Shown: piece by piece, positions 20,590-29,937 of the stretch | Numbering within the stretch: the first letter of the stretch is position 1 | How the letters are laid out: each line of letters starts with the position of its first letter | Assembly (NCBI GenBank): GCA_023380915.1 | Contig: JAMCSM010000191.1 | Span: forward strand, 1-37,356 | Source of the DNA: Actinomycetota bacterium | GTDB taxonomy: Bacteria > Actinomycetota > Humimicrobiia > Humimicrobiales > Humimicrobiaceae | Length of the DNA stretch: 37,356 nt | Direction: 5' to 3' | Translations under genes and position numbers: made by a program | Notes under the pieces: generated by a model | Seen by the model: only the letters and a program-made list of their open reading frames with translations | Database searches by the model: none | What the model was told of the DNA's origin: nothing

Positions 20590-21099
20590 ATGAGTTGCAA
20601 CCACTCTGATTCTTCCGAAAATTTTATTAGCGGAGCTAATTACAAAATAATCGGCTTTGGCAATATTTTTATGAGCGATGATGGTATAGGAATCAAAGTA
20701 ATTGAAGAGCTGCGCAAGGAAAGTTTTACCAGTAAATTTAACAATATTTCAATCATTGATGGCGGGACTTCTGCGGTAGATCTTTTATTTATGCTTGAGA
20801 ACAGTGACAAGGTTATAATTGTAGATGCAGTTGATGCCGGTCAGAATACAGGTGAGATTGTAAGATTTAAATTAAATGAGATTGCAGAGTTTAAGAAAAA
20901 AAATATCAAAAGTTTTTCTCTTCATGATGTGGACCTCTCGGAAGCATTTAATTTGATGAAATCCTTAAATATGACAGCAGATATAACAATTATAGGCATC
21001 AAACCAAAGATTGTTGACTATGGAGAAAAATTATCACCTGAAATTGAAAGCAAAATTCCTGAATTAATTCTAAAAATAAAACAGGAAATGAACTTATAG
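20590..21099 (+). CDS. [NiFe] hydrogenase maturation endopeptidase (HycI/HybD/HyaD family)
   Basis: 169 residues. It cuts the C-terminal tail from the nickel-loaded large subunit, letting the active site close. Family motifs are GFGNIFMSDDGIG (22-34), with Asp31 at the nickel-sensing Glu16 position of E. coli HybD, IIVDAVDAG with Asp79, and SLHDVDL with His112. The first 17 residues are an extra, poorly conserved leader. The ribosome site is weak (AGAAG). Its place 85 bp after the large subunit suggests it serves that enzyme. Confidence 0.92.
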   Translation: MSCNHSDSSENFISGANYKIIGFGNIFMSDDGIGIKVIEELRKESFTSKFNNISIIDGGTSAVDLLFMLENSDKVIIVDAVDAGQNTGEIVRFKLNEIAEFKKKNIKSFSLHDVDLSEAFNLMKSLNMTADITIIGIKPKIVDYGEKLSPEIESKIPELILKIKQEMNL

Positions 21100-21302
21100 A
21101 AAATAATTAACCTCAAATTCACCTTTATAAATAAAATCCGGCGAAAAAATTGGAAATTATTCAATATTTGTAACTACTATTACAAAAATAATGTATAATA
21201 TTTAAAATATGAGGTAGCAAACATGATGGATAATTAACTTAATTTTTATAAATATTAAAAATATATAATATAAACAACATGGCTTAAGGAAAGGAGCTGG
21301 TA

Positions 21303-21554
21303 ATGCAAAAAGAAGTACATGATATTTTAAATGTTTGTGAACAGTTAATTGCCAAATCCAATACCATTGAAGAAATTTCAAAAGCTATAAAGGAAATAAT
21401 TAAGGAAATACAGGCAAAAACAAGCCAGGTTGATATTCCCCAAAAATCACTTGCTTTAAGAAAACCTCTTGCAAATTTGTTTATCTTAAATTCAAATATG
21501 GATGATTGTATAAAGTCGTTTGAAAAAAGCTATGACGATTTGAAAAAAATTTAG
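21303..21554 (+). CDS. Unknown small helical protein
   Basis: 83 residues with a strong ribosome site (AAAGGAG about 7 nt before ATG), so very likely a real gene. Predicted nearly all-helical with heptad-like spacing (residues 1-45), acidic/lysine-rich, no membrane segment, and two isolated cysteines (Cys12 and Cys68). I do not recognise it. It is not HypA, which would need CxxC zinc motifs and the N-terminal MHE. It follows the hydrogenase endopeptidase gene by 203 bp and its stop overlaps the hypE stop by 4 bp, tail to tail. A role in hydrogenase assembly is possible from position only. Confidence 0.75.
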   Translation: MQKEVHDILNVCEQLIAKSNTIEEISKAIKEIIKEIQAKTSQVDIPQKSLALRKPLANLFILNSNMDDCIKSFEKSYDDLKKI

Positions 21555-22594
21555 CAGATTCTTGGCAACTGTTCACTGTAAAATTTATCAATTATTCTTC
21601 TGGTACCAATTTTTGTGTTAAGAATAACTGCACTTTGACCTGAATTTTCAGAAACTTCTCCTATTATAGTTGAATTGATTCCATATTTATTTTTCTTCAT
21701 TGCTTCCAGAACTTTTTTTGAATCATTTTGATCAACGAAGGCAACCATTATGCCTTCATTAGCAATATACAGAGGATCAAGCCCTAAAAATTCACATAAA
21801 CTTTCAACTTCCTGTTTTACAGGTATTTTATCTTCATAAATATTTATTATTGTTTTTGATCTTTGCGCCATTTCATTAAGTACGGTAGCAACACCGCCCC
21901 TTGTAGCATCTCTTAAGGCATGTACTTTATCTGATACTTCAAGCATTGTATTTACAAGAGAGTATAACGGAGCACAATCGCTTATAATATCTGTTTTGAA
22001 ATTAAATTCAGGTCTTGAGCTTAAGACTGCAAGACCATGCTCAGCAATACTTCCATTAATTAATATTTTATCTCCTGGTTTGATATTGACAGGAGAAATA
22101 CATGTATTATTTCTTATACAGCCTATCCCTGAAGTGTTAATAAATATTTTGTCTGCACTGTTTCTTTCAACCACTTTTGTATCTCCTGTTACCACAAAAG
22201 TTTCAGTTTCCTTTAAAATTTTACCTGCAGATTGAAGTATTTTTTCAAGACTTTCAAGATCAAAGCCTTCTTCAATAATCAAACTCATACTTAAGGCTAT
22301 AGGGCTGGCACCGGCTGATGCCAGATCATTTATAGTTCCGCAAATGCTTAATTTTCCTATATCTCCGCCGGGAAAAAATATTGGCTTTACTACAAAACTG
22401 TCAGTAGTATATGCAATCTTATTATGTTTGAAATCATTAAATACGGCGCTGTCCTCAAGATTATTTAAAATCCTGTTTCCCAGATATTTCAGTATGAGGT
22501 TATTTATAAGCTCACCTGTTTTTGTGCCTCCATCTCCATGAGAAAGCAGGATATGCGTATCTTTTAAATTTTTATTTTTATTTGTTTTATCCAT
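21551..22594 (-). CDS. hypE: Hydrogenase maturation protein HypE (carbamoyl dehydratase)
   Basis: 347 residues. HypE accepts a carbamoyl group from HypF on its C-terminal cysteine and dehydrates it with ATP to thiocyanate, the source of the cyanide ligands. The terminal PRIC is present with Cys347 as the last residue. AIR-synthase-type motifs LSHGDGGTKTGELI (17-30), TTDSFVV, DLASAGA.P and DATRGGVATVLNE are seen. An about 10-residue Asn/Lys-rich start precedes the usual N-terminus and no good ribosome site is visible. Last gene of the hypF-C-D-E set. Confidence 0.96.
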   Translation of the reverse strand: MDKTNKNKNLKDTHILLSHGDGGTKTGELINNLILKYLGNRILNNLEDSAVFNDFKHNKIAYTTDSFVVKPIFFPGGDIGKLSICGTINDLASAGASPIALSMSLIIEEGFDLESLEKILQSAGKILKETETFVVTGDTKVVERNSADKIFINTSGIGCIRNNTCISPVNIKPGDKILINGSIAEHGLAVLSSRPEFNFKTDIISDCAPLYSLVNTMLEVSDKVHALRDATRGGVATVLNEMAQRSKTIINIYEDKIPVKQEVESLCEFLGLDPLYIANEGIMVAFVDQNDSKKVLEAMKKNKYGINSTIIGEVSENSGQSAVILNTKIGTRRIIDKFYSEQLPRIC

Positions 22595-22641
22595 GATTTA
22601 CTTAAAATAAATGATTTATTTCGTTCAAGTTATTTTCTTAT

Positions 22642-23718
22642 TTATATTTTATATTTTTCATATTTAAAATATGCAGCACATGTTCCCTCACTTGATACCA
22701 TACAGGGACCCACCGGTTTATCAGGAGTACATGATTTTCCAAACAATTTGCATTCAAAAGGTTTTTTCTCACCCTGAAGTATTAATCCGCAACTGCAGTA
22801 TTTTGGCTCTTGAACCTGAATTTGCCTGAAGTCATACTTGATTTTAATGTCAAAATTCTTAAATTTGTTATTAAGTTCAAGACCGCTTCCAGGAATTTCA
22901 CCAATTCCTCTCCAGTAAGCACTGCCGACATTAAAAACTTCCTTAATAAAATTAAGCGCAGTCGGATTTCCATTTTCCTTAACCACCCTGTCGTATTGAA
23001 TTTCAACTGCAGGATGGTTATTTTTTATTTGTCTTAAAATCATTAATATGGATTTTACAATGTCATCAGCTTGAAATCCGCTTACTACTGCAGACTTGCC
23101 GAATTTTTCACTGATAAAATTATAAGGTTTACTTCCTGTTACCGCACACACATGACCGGGGCATAAAAAAGCATTTATTTTACTCTTATTATTAGCATTA
23201 AGCAGAAATTCAATGGCAGGAGGAACCAGTTTATGAGTGTTATAAATATAAAAATTATCGGTTCCGATATCAGCAGCTTTTTTTAATAAGGATGCTGTAA
23301 GAGGTGCAGTCGTTTCAAAACCAATTGCAATAAATATAACATTTATATCATGATTTTTTTCTGCAAAATCAAGTGCATCAAGAGGACTATAGCAGATTTT
23401 TATATTTGCTCCTTCGGATCTTTTTTTATACAAGGTTGATTTTGAACCCGGAACTTTTAGCATATCCCCGAAAGTAAAAATATAATTATTACGATTTCCG
23501 GATAATTTAATAACATTATCAATATCACTGACAGGAGTTACACAAACAGGGCAACCCGGACCGCTTACAAGATTAATGTTTCGAGGCAATAACTGCCTTA
23601 AGCCATTTCTTCCGATAGCCATTGTGTGAGTTCCGCACACTTCCATTATATTTATATCCGGCAGATCGCTTGATATTATTCTTATTTCTTCAATTAAACT
23701 GTTTATGTTATTCTGCAT
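22642..23718 (-). CDS. hypD: Hydrogenase maturation protein HypD
   Basis: 358 residues from ATG 23718; a TTG at 23727 would give 361. HypD holds a [4Fe-4S] cluster and, with HypC, is the scaffold on which Fe(CN)2CO is assembled. Motifs: MEVCGTHTMAIGRNGLRQLLP, SGPGCPVCVTP, GFETTAP, NTHKLVPPA, CPGHVCAVTG and the C-terminal cysteine-rich section (YCSCG, CKLFGKSCTPDKPVGPCMVSSEGTCAAYF). It overlaps the end of hypC (stop at 23708) by about 11 bp, a common translational coupling. Confidence 0.96.
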   Translation of the reverse strand: MQNNINSLIEEIRIISSDLPDINIMEVCGTHTMAIGRNGLRQLLPRNINLVSGPGCPVCVTPVSDIDNVIKLSGNRNNYIFTFGDMLKVPGSKSTLYKKRSEGANIKICYSPLDALDFAEKNHDINVIFIAIGFETTAPLTASLLKKAADIGTDNFYIYNTHKLVPPAIEFLLNANNKSKINAFLCPGHVCAVTGSKPYNFISEKFGKSAVVSGFQADDIVKSILMILRQIKNNHPAVEIQYDRVVKENGNPTALNFIKEVFNVGSAYWRGIGEIPGSGLELNNKFKNFDIKIKYDFRQIQVQEPKYCSCGLILQGEKKPFECKLFGKSCTPDKPVGPCMVSSEGTCAAYFKYEKYKI

Positions 23719-23920
23719 AGTTTTCAAACAACTCCAGTGTTTTTAAAGCTTCATCCCTGTCTATAATTTGTATTGCAAAACCTGCATGAACAATTACAAA
23801 ATCCCCGCATTTAACTTCAGGTACAAGGGAGACATCTATAATTTTTTTTACACCCTTCGAATCAATTTCTGCACTATTCTCAAATAATTTAATTACCTCA
23901 GCCGGTACAGCTACGCACAT
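23708..23920 (-). CDS. hypC: Hydrogenase maturation chaperone HypC/HybG
   Basis: 70 residues. Starts MCVAVPAEV with the essential Cys2 that binds iron during Fe(CN)2CO transfer to the large subunit. The family core VSLVPEVKCGDFVIVHAGFAIQIID is present at about 30-54. AAAGGAG lies about 7 nt upstream. It lies between hypF (19 bp) and hypD (overlap). Confidence 0.96.
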   Translation of the reverse strand: MCVAVPAEVIKLFENSAEIDSKGVKKIIDVSLVPEVKCGDFVIVHAGFAIQIIDRDEALKTLELFENYAE

Positions 23921-23939
23921 TTGTTAATCTCCTTTAAGA

Positions 23940-26399
23940 TCAAGTCATATTTTTCATTCCCAAATACGCCTGTCCGAGTGAAATACCCCCGTCATTTACA
24001 GGCACTTTGAAATTTGTATAAACATTGAAACCTTCATTTTCAAGCAGTTTAAAAGTTTTTTCAATCAAATAATTATTTTGAAAAACTCCGCCGCTTAAAA
24101 CAACATCATTAATTGTAAGATTTTCTCTTATTTTTTTACTTATATCAAGAATAATTTCCGAAAGTGTATTATGAAATCCTGCAGATATTTTCTCAAAATC
24201 CTTTCCGCTGGAAATGTCTTTTAATATTTTTAAGAATAAATCAATATCATCTACAATAAATTTGCTGTTTTTTTTGTAATTATCCATATCCGGATTTTCA
24301 TTTGTATATTTAAAATTATAAAAATCTTTACAATTTTCTTTTGCAATCATTTCAAGGTTAATTGCTGCCTCGCCTTCAAAAGTTGCAGTATTGGTTAATT
24401 TCAGAACTGAACTTACAGCATCAAATAATCTGCCCATGCTTGTAGTTTTTATACTGTTAAATCCGCTTTCTATTTGAAAGACAATGGATAATATTTCCCT
24501 GTCTTCAACAATTTTTGCATAACATGAAAAATTTTTTCTGAAATATTTTAAAAAAAGATTACCGATTCCGGCATCAGCTTTTTTATTTACACCTATGCCA
24601 CTTTTATTATCCGATAAAAAATTATTCTTATCAGATCTGATCCATGAATAGTAAATATAAGTTATTGCCATTCTGTAAGGTTTGCGAATTGTAACTTCTC
24701 CTCCCGGAAGAATTTTTTCCGTTAAATGTCCGATTCTTTCAAAGTTTAATTTTTCATCAGCAACAAATATTTCACTGCCCCATATTTTGCCGTCATCCCC
24801 ATAACCTGTGCCATCCCAGGCAAAACCAAGAACTTTTCTTTTTATATTATTTTCAGCAATAACACTTGCAATATGAGCTTTGTGGTGCTGAATTGAAATT
24901 TTATTTTCTGATTTGATTTCATTTAACGCTAAGCTGTTAAGCCTGAATGCAGGATGTTTGTCAAATACAAGCAAGTCAATTTTATCGATATTAAAAAGGC
25001 TGCGGTAATTTTTTAAAGCAGATTTAAAAAAATCAATACTGTATTCATTATCAATATCTCCGATATGCTGGCTGATTATTGCATAATTTTTCCTTATCAA
25101 GCAAAATGTATTTTTTTCTTCAGAGCCTATTGCTAAAATTGTCTTATTCTTCAGTTCCAATTCAAGCTTCACAGGATAAGGAGCATAACCCCTCGCCCTT
25201 CTTAAAATCATTTCCCTTTTTTTAAAGATTTTTACAACAGAATCGTCAAATCTTGAATAAATATCCCTGTTGTTAATTAAAAAGAAATCGCAAATACTTT
25301 TTAATTTTTTTACTGCATCATCATTTTCATATGCTATGGGTTCTTCGGAAATATTTCCGCTTGTCATTATCAGGGGAAAGTTTATTTCGTTAAAAATAAG
25401 ATGATGCAGCGGGCTGTAGGGAAGCATTGCTCCTTCATATTTATTATTAAATGATACACACTTTGAAACCTGTTTTAAATTAAAAATACCTCTTTCAATT
25501 TCTTTTTCATTTGTAAGACCGGATATTTTTTTCTTTTTTAACAGCACAATCGGAGCTTTTTGAGAAGACAGTAGTTCTCTTTCCTGGCTGTTTGTCTTAA
25601 AATACATTTTTACATGATCCATATTTTTAAACATAAGGGCAAAGGGTTTATATGGCCTGTTTTTACTTTTTCTAAGCCTTTGTACTGCATTATCAGATGT
25701 AGCATCACATGCAATTTGAAATCCTCCAAGGCTTTTAATGCCTATTATCTTGCCATTTTTAAGTTGTCTTACGGCATATTTTAAGGGATCTATATTTTTT
25801 AACAGCCTTTCTTCATTATCCGTTAGCTGTAATTGCGGACCGCATTTAATGCAGGCATTCGGCTGGGCATGAAATCTTCTGTCCTGTGGATTGTCATATT
25901 CCTGTCTGCATTCAGGACACATTAAAAAATCAGCCATTGTTGTATTTTGCCTGTCATAAGGAAGTTTTTTAATTATGGTAAATCTGGGACCGCAATTCGT
26001 ACAGTTTGTAAAAGCATAATTAAATCTTCTTTTATCTTTATTATTGTTAATATCCCTGATGCATTTACTGCATATTGCAAGATCAGGAGAAACAAGCTGA
26101 AATTTTTCTTCAGAAGGTTTGCTTTTTATTATTTTAAAATCATTAAAAGACAGGTTTGCTATTTTTCTTATCTTAATATCTTCTATTACGGCAGGCTCAG
26201 GTTTTTGTGATTTTATTTTTAATATAAAATCATTGACCTCATTTTCATCGGCTGAATCTATCCTGATAATTACTCCCGATGTTGTATTGCAAACATCACC
26301 GTGCAATTTAGAATTTGAAGCTAATTTATATATGAAAGGTCTAAATCCCACACCTTGAACTATTCCTGTTATTTCAATCTGAAATGTTTTTGAAATCAT
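23940..26399 (-). CDS. hypF: Carbamoyltransferase HypF
   Basis: 819 residues, complete (typical 750-820). HypF uses carbamoyl phosphate and ATP to carbamoylate HypE. Domains in order: acylphosphatase-like (GIVQGVGFRPFIYKLA, about 11-26), two zinc fingers (CSKC ... CTNCGPRFT and CPEC ... CIKCGPQL, about 110-190), a YrdC-like domain (GKIIGIKSLGGFQIACDAT, about 215-235 onward, ending near RRARGYAPYP), and a Kae1-like carbamoyltransferase domain with HHKAHIASVIAEN, WDGTGYG and GGVFQNNYLIE. The ribosome site is weak. It starts 9 bp after the CBM9-like gene, so the two are likely co-transcribed. Confidence 0.97.
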   Translation of the reverse strand: MISKTFQIEITGIVQGVGFRPFIYKLASNSKLHGDVCNTTSGVIIRIDSADENEVNDFILKIKSQKPEPAVIEDIKIRKIANLSFNDFKIIKSKPSEEKFQLVSPDLAICSKCIRDINNNKDKRRFNYAFTNCTNCGPRFTIIKKLPYDRQNTTMADFLMCPECRQEYDNPQDRRFHAQPNACIKCGPQLQLTDNEERLLKNIDPLKYAVRQLKNGKIIGIKSLGGFQIACDATSDNAVQRLRKSKNRPYKPFALMFKNMDHVKMYFKTNSQERELLSSQKAPIVLLKKKKISGLTNEKEIERGIFNLKQVSKCVSFNNKYEGAMLPYSPLHHLIFNEINFPLIMTSGNISEEPIAYENDDAVKKLKSICDFFLINNRDIYSRFDDSVVKIFKKREMILRRARGYAPYPVKLELELKNKTILAIGSEEKNTFCLIRKNYAIISQHIGDIDNEYSIDFFKSALKNYRSLFNIDKIDLLVFDKHPAFRLNSLALNEIKSENKISIQHHKAHIASVIAENNIKRKVLGFAWDGTGYGDDGKIWGSEIFVADEKLNFERIGHLTEKILPGGEVTIRKPYRMAITYIYYSWIRSDKNNFLSDNKSGIGVNKKADAGIGNLFLKYFRKNFSCYAKIVEDREILSIVFQIESGFNSIKTTSMGRLFDAVSSVLKLTNTATFEGEAAINLEMIAKENCKDFYNFKYTNENPDMDNYKKNSKFIVDDIDLFLKILKDISSGKDFEKISAGFHNTLSEIILDISKKIRENLTINDVVLSGGVFQNNYLIEKTFKLLENEGFNVYTNFKVPVNDGGISLGQAYLGMKNMT

Positions 26400-26408
26400 T
26401 GATTAACT

Positions 26409-27650
26409 TCATTTTGTTGTTTGAGTGGATGAAGAGGTATTTTCCTGTTGAAGATCGCCGCCATCTATAAAAATAAGAGTTCCAAGTGTTGTGACATTAT
26501 TAAAATCAAATTGTTTTGAAGATGAAATAACAAGCTCTGTTGATTCCTGGTTATCAGTGTCCATGATTGAGACCGTAAACCCCATTACAAGTTCATCAGA
26601 AGGACTGACATCCGGCATATTATACCATGGAATACTGCATTCAATAATGTAGCCCCCGGAATATTTGTTAGATGCTATTACTGCTCCTTTCAGGGGAGCA
26701 TTTGAAGGCCATCTTGCAAATGATTCCGGACTGCTGTTGCTGTTATTGCCTGCTGAAAATTCAAACTGATAGTCGTCTCCGTTTAAAAAAGGTATGTTAA
26801 AATCATTTTCAAGCTGACTATCTATCACTAATGTAACATTATCTCCTTTATTAATCTGGTTGCTGTTAAATGGCTGATTATATACATCATCTGTAACGTC
26901 AATATAAAAGTAAAAATTATCATTATCCCAGCATGATGAAAATACACCTGATAAATCTTTTGAATTGGTATAATTTTCCTTTAATATCGTGGGAGTAAAA
27001 GAAGAAAATTTTTCATAAAAAGTCCAGTCATCGGAATTTGCATCAATAACAGGGGAGGTGTAGCATTTTAATGAAAAAATCGGAGAACCATTTTGAGAGC
27101 GGTAATTAATCTTTTCAAGAATTTTGTTCTTTTTTTCTTCAATGTTTACATTGGAAAGCGTAGAAGTCTCTGAAGAAATATCGCCGCTGAAATTTACTGT
27201 GAATGGAACTTTTTCACTGGTATAAATAACCCTGTCATTTTTATCAGTAACTTCAGCATAAATATCATAATCTCCTTTACCGGGAGGATTCCAGTTAAAT
27301 TTAAATGGCGGATTATCAAGAGTTTTTATAAGGCTGCTGTTTATATAAATATTTATGTTATAACTTCCGCCTTCAATATCTTTTCCCTTAATCTCAACAG
27401 GTACGGTTTCATTTGCACTTACAAATTCAAAAGACTGGTTTTTTGAAGGAGAAGAAATCAGCAAATCAAAATTTCCCTGCTCGGAAGAGGTGGAAGGAGT
27501 CTTTGAAAAAACAACCAGCGGCAATTTGCTTTTAATATTAAAAAATATAAGAATTGAAAGGCCTATTATTATAATGAAAATAATATAAGGAAACCTGTCG
27601 GGAAGAAAGGTATTTTGTTTTCTTAATTTTTTATCATCATTATTTTCCAT
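26409..27650 (-). CDS. Membrane-anchored protein with Ig-like and CBM9-like domains
   Basis: 413 residues. One N-terminal membrane segment (about 22-38) follows a charged, Lys-rich start, so the rest is likely outside the membrane. Residues about 56-155 look like an Ig-like fold (VPVEIKGKDIEGGSYNINIYIN, PPFKFNWNPPGKGDYDIYAEVTD). Residues about 195-400 resemble a family 9 carbohydrate-binding/DOMON-like domain: PVIDANSDDW, FYFYIDVTDDVYNQPF, GDNVTLVIDSQ, GYIIECSIPW, MGFTVSIMDTD. The tail is Ser/Thr/Gln-rich. No catalytic domain is visible. It may bind a polysaccharide or act as a cell-surface scaffold. It lies directly upstream of hypF (9 bp), an unexpected neighbour. Confidence 0.8.
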   Translation of the reverse strand: MENNDDKKLRKQNTFLPDRFPYIIFIIIIGLSILIFFNIKSKLPLVVFSKTPSTSSEQGNFDLLISSPSKNQSFEFVSANETVPVEIKGKDIEGGSYNINIYINSSLIKTLDNPPFKFNWNPPGKGDYDIYAEVTDKNDRVIYTSEKVPFTVNFSGDISSETSTLSNVNIEEKKNKILEKINYRSQNGSPIFSLKCYTSPVIDANSDDWTFYEKFSSFTPTILKENYTNSKDLSGVFSSCWDNDNFYFYIDVTDDVYNQPFNSNQINKGDNVTLVIDSQLENDFNIPFLNGDDYQFEFSAGNNSNSSPESFARWPSNAPLKGAVIASNKYSGGYIIECSIPWYNMPDVSPSDELVMGFTVSIMDTDNQESTELVISSSKQFDFNNVTTLGTLIFIDGGDLQQENTSSSTQTTK

Positions 27651-27741
27651 ATTTACTTTAAGCCATATTTATTAATAATTTTATTATAATACAGTTTTAA
27701 ATTAATTTTATTTTTTTTTAAAACAAAATCAGCAAACCGCC

Positions 27742-29829
27742 TTAATCATGATTTTCCTGCTGTTTTTTTCTTTCCTCGATAATAGATTCTGCAAGATTAT
27801 GTGGAAGTTCATCATAATGGGAAAATTTCTGTTTAAATATACCGCGGCCCTGTGTCATTGATTTTAAATCAACAGCATAATTAAATGTTTCGGATTGAGG
27901 GACTGTAGCTTTTATGATCTGATTATGTTTTTCACCTGTGATGCTTATTATCTTTCCTCTTTTGGAATTTATATCTCCTATTATATCTCCCATATATTCT
28001 TCAGGAACAGTTATCTCAAGTTCCATAACAGGTTCAAGGATGACAGGTGCTGCTTCAGACATTCCTTTTTTAAAAGCCATTGATGCTGCAATTTTAAAAG
28101 CCATTTCAGAAGAATCAACAGTATGATAAGAACCGTCATATAAATTAGCAGAAACATCAACAACCGGAAATCCGCCAAGTATACCTGCCTGCAGAGCTTC
28201 TCTTATTCCCTTCTCAACACCGGGTATATATCCTTTAGGAATTGCTCCCCCGAATATTGTATCTTCAAATTTAAAACCTTCTCCCTTGGCAAGGGGTTTG
28301 ATTTCTATAAATACATGGCCATATTGTCCTCTGCCGCCTGATTGTTTTTTGTATTTATATTCTGATTTTGCAGAATTTCTGATTGTTTCCTTATATGCAA
28401 CCCTGGGTATCTCCATATTGACATCAATATCAAATTTTTCCTTTAATTTTTCCCTTACAATTGCAAGATGAAGTTCACCCATGCCCCATACAATACTTTG
28501 TTTTACTTCAAGATTGTTTTCAAGTCTGATAGTCGGATCTTCTTCAATAAGCCTTGTTATTCCTGCATTAATTTTTTCCTCATCACCTTTAGCTGCAGGC
28601 ATAATTGCCCTTGGAAATATTGGTTCGGGATAAATAACTTTATTCATTGCCAGCGGTTTTTCAGGACTGGAAATTGTATCATCTGTTGAAATATCAGTAA
28701 TTTTTGCAACTGCAACCATATCTCCGGGAGATGCTTCGGAAATTTCCGACTGGTTTTTACCCTGCATCTTCATAATATTTGTAAATTTAAAACTGTTTTT
28801 TGGCCCTGACACAAAATAACTGTTTGCAGGTTTCATTGTTCCTGAAAATATTCTGAATACGGATAATTTTCCTATGAAAGGATCTGCTGTTGTTTTAAAT
28901 ACATAAGCTGCAAGCTGACTGTCTGCAGACATGTTTATTTCAACTTCATTATTGCTGTTAATTTCCCTTGCCTTTATTTTTGAAATTTCAACAGGTGAAG
29001 GCATAAGTGTATTGATGTAATCCATAAGAATGTCTATACCGATATTTTTTCCCGCACTTATTGCAAAAACAGGAATGATTGAACGGTTCAGTACAGATTT
29101 TTTTAAAATTTTGTTTAAACTTTCTGCATCTATCTCTTCACCATTTAAATACTTTTCAAGAAGAACTTCATCATTTTCAACAATATATTCAATGAGTGAA
29201 TTATATCCTGCATTTGCTGTTTTACTGATACTATCATCAAGATTACTTTTTGTTCCTGTTTTTAAATCAGTTTTATATGTATATTGAGTTTTCTTAAGAA
29301 CATCTATTACCGCATTAAAATTTTCACCTTCACCTGAAGGGATTGTAAAAGGTACAAGAGGTGCAGAAAAATTTTTTTTGATATTTTCAATAGCTTTAAA
29401 ATAATCTGCATTTTCCTGATCCAGTTTATTCATAATGCAGAAAACCGGAGTTGATTTTTTATCAAGTTCTTCAATTATTTTTTCTGTAACAGCCTGAATA
29501 CTTGCCTTAGGATCAAATAAAAGCAAAGCTCCGTCTATTACCTGGATTGCTTCAAGAGTCTGACCTATAAAATCAAGATAACCGGGACAGTCAATCAGGT
29601 TTATTAAGTGTTCTTTCCATTGATAATTTAAAATACTTGAACTGATGCTGAATCCTCTTTTGGTTTCAAGAGGGCTGAAGTCCGAAACAGTATTTTTTGT
29701 CTCAATTCTGCCCATTCTTTCAATAGCTCCGCTATCAAATAAAAAACATTCAGCAAGTGTAGTTTTTCCGGTATTATTGCCTGAAACAAGCCCGATAACT
29801 CTTTTGTTTTCCGCATTTGAAACAGCCAT
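27742..29829 (-). CDS. EF-G-like translation GTPase (EF-G paralogue)
   Basis: 695 residues with EF-G domain order. GTP site: SGNNTGKTT (P-loop, 16-24), DCPGYLDF (80-87), NKLD (134-137). The catalytic histidine of canonical EF-G (DTPGH) is Tyr84 here, as in the EF-G2/EF-G-like subfamily of many bacteria. Domain IV/V signatures include GRGQYGHVFIEIKP, AFKKGMSEAAPVILEPVMELEI and GRGIFKQKFSHYDELP. It is not the housekeeping fusA, which would lie with rpsL/rpsG. GGAGGAATTAATG is an excellent start. Its exact role is not known; it may be weakly or differently active in translocation. Confidence 0.93.
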   Translation of the reverse strand: MAVSNAENKRVIGLVSGNNTGKTTLAECFLFDSGAIERMGRIETKNTVSDFSPLETKRGFSISSSILNYQWKEHLINLIDCPGYLDFIGQTLEAIQVIDGALLLFDPKASIQAVTEKIIEELDKKSTPVFCIMNKLDQENADYFKAIENIKKNFSAPLVPFTIPSGEGENFNAVIDVLKKTQYTYKTDLKTGTKSNLDDSISKTANAGYNSLIEYIVENDEVLLEKYLNGEEIDAESLNKILKKSVLNRSIIPVFAISAGKNIGIDILMDYINTLMPSPVEISKIKAREINSNNEVEINMSADSQLAAYVFKTTADPFIGKLSVFRIFSGTMKPANSYFVSGPKNSFKFTNIMKMQGKNQSEISEASPGDMVAVAKITDISTDDTISSPEKPLAMNKVIYPEPIFPRAIMPAAKGDEEKINAGITRLIEEDPTIRLENNLEVKQSIVWGMGELHLAIVREKLKEKFDIDVNMEIPRVAYKETIRNSAKSEYKYKKQSGGRGQYGHVFIEIKPLAKGEGFKFEDTIFGGAIPKGYIPGVEKGIREALQAGILGGFPVVDVSANLYDGSYHTVDSSEMAFKIAASMAFKKGMSEAAPVILEPVMELEITVPEEYMGDIIGDINSKRGKIISITGEKHNQIIKATVPQSETFNYAVDLKSMTQGRGIFKQKFSHYDELPHNLAESIIEERKKQQENHD

Positions 29830-29937
29830 TAATTCCTCCTGATGTATATCAAGTTATTAAGAAAAATATTTTTATCAGATTACCAAAAAAAACAAAGAAA
29901 AATATATCATAAAATAATGCAAGTGTAAAAATTAAAA

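Noticed and set aside
21303..21554. The small gene as hypA
   Set aside because: No CxxC pairs and no MHE N-terminus; the protein is purely helical.
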